Assembly: GCA_027038155.1 (NCBI GenBank)
Contig: JALVXW010000280.1
Coordinates: forward strand, 1-8,002
Length of the DNA stretch: 8,002 nucleotides
Source of the DNA: Sulfurovum sp.
GTDB taxonomy: Bacteria > Campylobacterota > Campylobacteria > Campylobacterales > Sulfurovaceae
Direction: 5' to 3'
A program made the translations under genes and the position numbers. A model generated the notes under the pieces. The model ran no database searches and was not told the DNA's origin. It was given only the letters and a program-made list of their open reading frames with translations. The first letter of the stretch is position 1. Each line of letters opens with the position of its first letter. This document shows positions 5,791 to 8,002 of this stretch, piece by piece.

Positions 5791-6528
5791 ATGAAAATTA
5801 CCCAATCAGCCAAAGAAAAAACAAAAGTTAAAATACTCCAATCTGCCGTAGATCTCATCATCGAAAAAGGATTTGACAATGCAAGCCTTAGAGAGATGGC
5901 TAAAAATGCTGGGGTGAGCAACCCTACTATCTATAACTACTTTCCCTCAAAAGAGAAACTCCTTTATGCCTATATAGAACAAAAGCACAAAGAGGCTGTA
6001 GCCACCATACAAGAGATAGAAGATTTTCATACCTATACACTACGTGAGCAACTTCAAACGCTTATAGAGACTGAATTGGAACTCTACTTAGAAGACAGAG
6101 AGTTTATTGTACAAATAGCCGATATGGTCTTTCATGCTTCAGGGCTCAAAATGGGCAAGCTCTATGAGACCAATGCACTCTTTATAGAGACTGTAGAAGA
6201 GATGCTGAACATTGCCATAGAAGCTGAGGAGATAGCAGAGCCTCCCTTTAAAGAGCATCTGCCAAAACTCTTTTGGGATTACTACATCATGGTAGTAGCC
6301 TACTGGGTCAAAGATGACAGTGAGATGTTTGAGAATACCACTCAGTTTATAGACCACTCTTTGGGCTTGGCTGAAGCGGTGTTGCATTCTGACATTCTTA
6401 GTAAAGCAAGTGACCTGGGAGTGTTCTTTTTTAAAACACATATGCTTTCAAGCCTACAAAAATTTGCCACCAAAAAAGAGTCATTTGGCAAGATAAAACG
6501 CAAACTAGGAGAGGTGCTTCATGGATAA
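5791..6528 (+). CDS. TetR-family transcriptional regulator
   Basis: This 245-residue cytoplasmic DNA-binding protein is probably a dimeric repressor. The N-terminal TetR helix-turn-helix domain (about 10-60) is clear: AVDLIIEKGFDNASLREMA leads into the recognition segment NAGVSNPTIYNYFPSKEKLL (39-58). The C-terminal ligand/dimer domain is helical and not recognisable beyond that. It is longer than the typical 190-210 residues, with a basic tail (KTHMLSSLQKFATKKE and KIKRK, 215-237). ATG at 5791 follows AAGGA by 6 nt. Its end overlaps the ABC1 kinase start by 8 nt, so it is co-transcribed with the genes it most likely controls. The ligand is unknown; a membrane-lipid or quinone-related signal is possible given the neighbours, but this is inference. 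Confidence 0.9.
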   Translation: MKITQSAKEKTKVKILQSAVDLIIEKGFDNASLREMAKNAGVSNPTIYNYFPSKEKLLYAYIEQKHKEAVATIQEIEDFHTYTLREQLQTLIETELELYLEDREFIVQIADMVFHASGLKMGKLYETNALFIETVEEMLNIAIEAEEIAEPPFKEHLPKLFWDYYIMVVAYWVKDDSEMFENTTQFIDHSLGLAEAVLHSDILSKASDLGVFFFKTHMLSSLQKFATKKESFGKIKRKLGEVLHG

Positions 6529-7807
6529 GGCACTTCCAACAGGCAGACTCTCACGTGGAAAAGTAGTAGGTAAAGCACTACTCAAAATCGGTGCGAAAAA
6601 AAGTAAGTGTTTCATAACTGGTGGAGATAAAACCAAAAATCATGAAGAGGTAGCCGATGTAATCTTCGATGCTTTAGGTGAACTCAAAGGAGTATCTGTA
6701 AAAATAGCACAACAAGTAGCCCTAGGGATGCCTTTTTTGCCTCCTGCCTATTTGGAAAAAATAAGCAAAAGTTTCAATGCTATCCCCACTATCAACAAAG
6801 CCCTTGTACGTAAAATCATTAAAACTGAACTGGGTGCATACCCACAAGATGCCTTTGATAATTTCAATATGGAAGCCTTTGCAGCTGCCTCTTTAGGACA
6901 GGTACATCTAGCTACCAAAAATAATGAATCTCTAGCAGTTAAAGTGCAATACCCTGGTATCAAAAAAAGTATAGAGTCAGATATGAGTCTCATACACTTT
7001 GGACTCAAACGCTTTGCCAAAGGGCAAAATATAGACCATATTATCTCAGAAATAGAAGGACGACTCTATGAAGAGGTAGACTATGAACTTGAGGCAGCCA
7101 ATGCTACTTTTTTTAAAGAGTATCTAGAAAATAAAAAGATTGTCATTCCGCAAGTATATCCCAAACTCTCATCAGAAAAAGTACTTACGACCTCATTTTT
7201 AGAAGGGCTGGACTTTGAGAGCTATCTTGCTAGCAACCCAACCCAAAAACAAAAAAATGCCTATGCACAGTTAATTTTTGACAACTTTTTTGTCTCGCTT
7301 TACACACTAAAACGTATTCATGCAGACCCTAACCCTGGGAACTTTCTTTTTTTAGACGAAGGAAAACTAGGGCTTATTGATTTTGGATGCGTCAAGAAGA
7401 TTGACAATGATTTTTTACAAAGTTACAACGCTTTACACCTTGACCTGCTTGCAGGGGCAGAAGATGAAGTATTGGTAGAGCACTACTATCAATTGGGCAT
7501 GATAAAAAAAGAGACACCTCAAAAGATGCTCCATTTCTACCAAGAGGTCATCAACCCACTAGATAGACTTTACATTGAGCCTCTTAGAGGAGAGAGCTAT
7601 GACTTTAAAGTACATCATGACTTTTCAAAAAGAGGTTTTGAAGCCGTCTTTGAGGTACAAAAAAAGCAGTACCACTCTGTACATCAAGTCAATGAAGAGT
7701 ATCTCTTTCTTGACCGTACCTTGCTGGGGTATTATGCTCTGTTTGAGAAGATGGGGGCGATGGTCAATACAGAAAATGTGAAAAAATTAATGAAGGATTA
7801 TGCATGA
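6521..7807 (+). CDS. ABC1/AarF/UbiB-family atypical kinase
   Basis: This family has a protein-kinase-like fold and includes UbiB (ubiquinone synthesis) and mitochondrial COQ8, which show ATPase activity tied to lipid or quinone homeostasis. The 428-residue protein shows the family motifs: a KxGQ-type segment at 61-64 (here KIAQ), the Ala-rich loop AAASLGQVHLA (121-131), the ATP-site Lys141 in AVKVQYPGI, EVDYELEAAN with Glu191, the catalytic HADPNPGN (267-274; Asp269, Asn274) and IDFG (286-289). The invariant Asp, Asn and DFG are present, so nucleotide binding is likely. Two consensus positions differ: Ala for Gly in KxGQ, and Asn for His in ADPHPGN. No C-terminal membrane helices like those of UbiB are seen. 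ATG at 6521 is preceded by AGGAGAGG and overlaps the TetR-type gene by 8 nt. Calling it UbiB would go too far; this lineage is thought to use menaquinone. Confidence 0.9.
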   Translation: MDKALPTGRLSRGKVVGKALLKIGAKKSKCFITGGDKTKNHEEVADVIFDALGELKGVSVKIAQQVALGMPFLPPAYLEKISKSFNAIPTINKALVRKIIKTELGAYPQDAFDNFNMEAFAAASLGQVHLATKNNESLAVKVQYPGIKKSIESDMSLIHFGLKRFAKGQNIDHIISEIEGRLYEEVDYELEAANATFFKEYLENKKIVIPQVYPKLSSEKVLTTSFLEGLDFESYLASNPTQKQKNAYAQLIFDNFFVSLYTLKRIHADPNPGNFLFLDEGKLGLIDFGCVKKIDNDFLQSYNALHLDLLAGAEDEVLVEHYYQLGMIKKETPQKMLHFYQEVINPLDRLYIEPLRGESYDFKVHHDFSKRGFEAVFEVQKKQYHSVHQVNEEYLFLDRTLLGYYALFEKMGAMVNTENVKKLMKDYA

Positions 7808-8002
7808 TTCATCTACAACCAAGAGTATTCTTACCCCTAAGCTTCTTCATCCTCATAAGCTACATCATATTTCTAGCAGATACAGCTGACTATAACTTTG
7901 CTTTTAGAGTAGTCGGGCATATTCCTTATGGTGATAAGATGTGTCATACACTTTTGTATGGGATGATGGCTTTTTTGTTAAATTATGGTTTGGGTTTTCG
8001 TA
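7804..8002 (+). CDS. VanZ-like membrane protein, N-terminal part (cut by window end)
   Basis: The reading frame opens with ATG at 7804, overlapping the ABC1 kinase stop as ATGA, and runs open to the window edge for 66 codons. The visible part has a hydrophobic helix (about 9-25), then HIPYGDKMCHTLLYGMMAF (39-57), matching the VanZ-like pattern IP-x-x-DK-x-x-H-x-x-x-Y, with Asp44, Lys45, His48 and Tyr52, and the start of a second helix. VanZ-like proteins are small polytopic membrane proteins of poorly defined role, the founding member giving low-level teicoplanin resistance. The four-base overlap points to translational coupling with the kinase. The family call rests on this short motif only. 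Confidence 0.75.
   Translation, partial: MIHLQPRVFLPLSFFILISYIIFLADTADYNFAFRVVGHIPYGDKMCHTLLYGMMAFLLNYGLGFR

Noticed and set aside
6139..6441. 100-codon reverse-strand reading frame opposite the TetR-type gene
   Set aside because: Fully contained in a convincing gene, with no ribosome site or family resemblance.
1..8002. tRNA, rRNA, CRISPR, IS element or prophage signals
   Set aside because: No cloverleaf-like segments, no regularly spaced repeats, no transposase or phage-like proteins; nearly all sequence is accounted for by ordinary + strand genes.

Overview
This AT-rich window carries ten protein-coding genes, all on the + strand and tightly packed: eight complete, plus one cut at each edge. 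The protein sequences, the acpP-fabF-accA order, the AAGGA-type ribosome binding sites and the low GC suggest a Campylobacterota (epsilonproteobacterial) genome, perhaps a Sulfurovum/Sulfurimonas-like sulfur or hydrogen oxidiser. The lineage is inferred from recognition only; no search was run. I see no rRNA, tRNA, CRISPR array, IS element or phage gene.

Region A (1-2347) is a translationally coupled run of four genes. It holds the C-terminal end of an FtsX/MacB-type ABC permease, its LolD/MacB-type ATPase, an 8-helix membrane protein with cysteines in three loops, and a membrane-anchored NosL-like protein with a CxxCxM copper-binding motif. The gene junctions overlap (TGATG, 8 nt, GTGA). I infer a copper-handling or periplasmic thiol/metal-maturation module. 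No nosZ or other target enzyme is visible, and this is the least ordinary part of the window.

Region B (2348-5588) is a fatty-acid synthesis cluster: acpP, fabF, accA, then a DedA-family membrane protein. A 132-nt gap before acpP contains an extended -10 promoter (TGnTATACT). Between acpP and fabF lie two back-to-back hairpins, one with a UUCG loop and one with a perfect 20-bp AT-rich stem. They may let the carrier protein be made in excess over the downstream enzymes. AcpP carries acyl chains, FabF elongates them, and AccA supplies half of the carboxyltransferase that makes malonyl-CoA. DedA proteins act in the membrane (lipid or proton-dependent transport).

Region C (5589-8002) starts with a 202-nt AT-rich gap holding a textbook sigma-70 promoter (TTGACA-N17-TATACT). 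It drives a TetR-family regulator, an ABC1/AarF/UbiB-type atypical kinase and the start of a VanZ-like membrane protein. The genes overlap by 8 and 4 nt, so they form one operon. The kinase departs from family consensus at two signature motifs.
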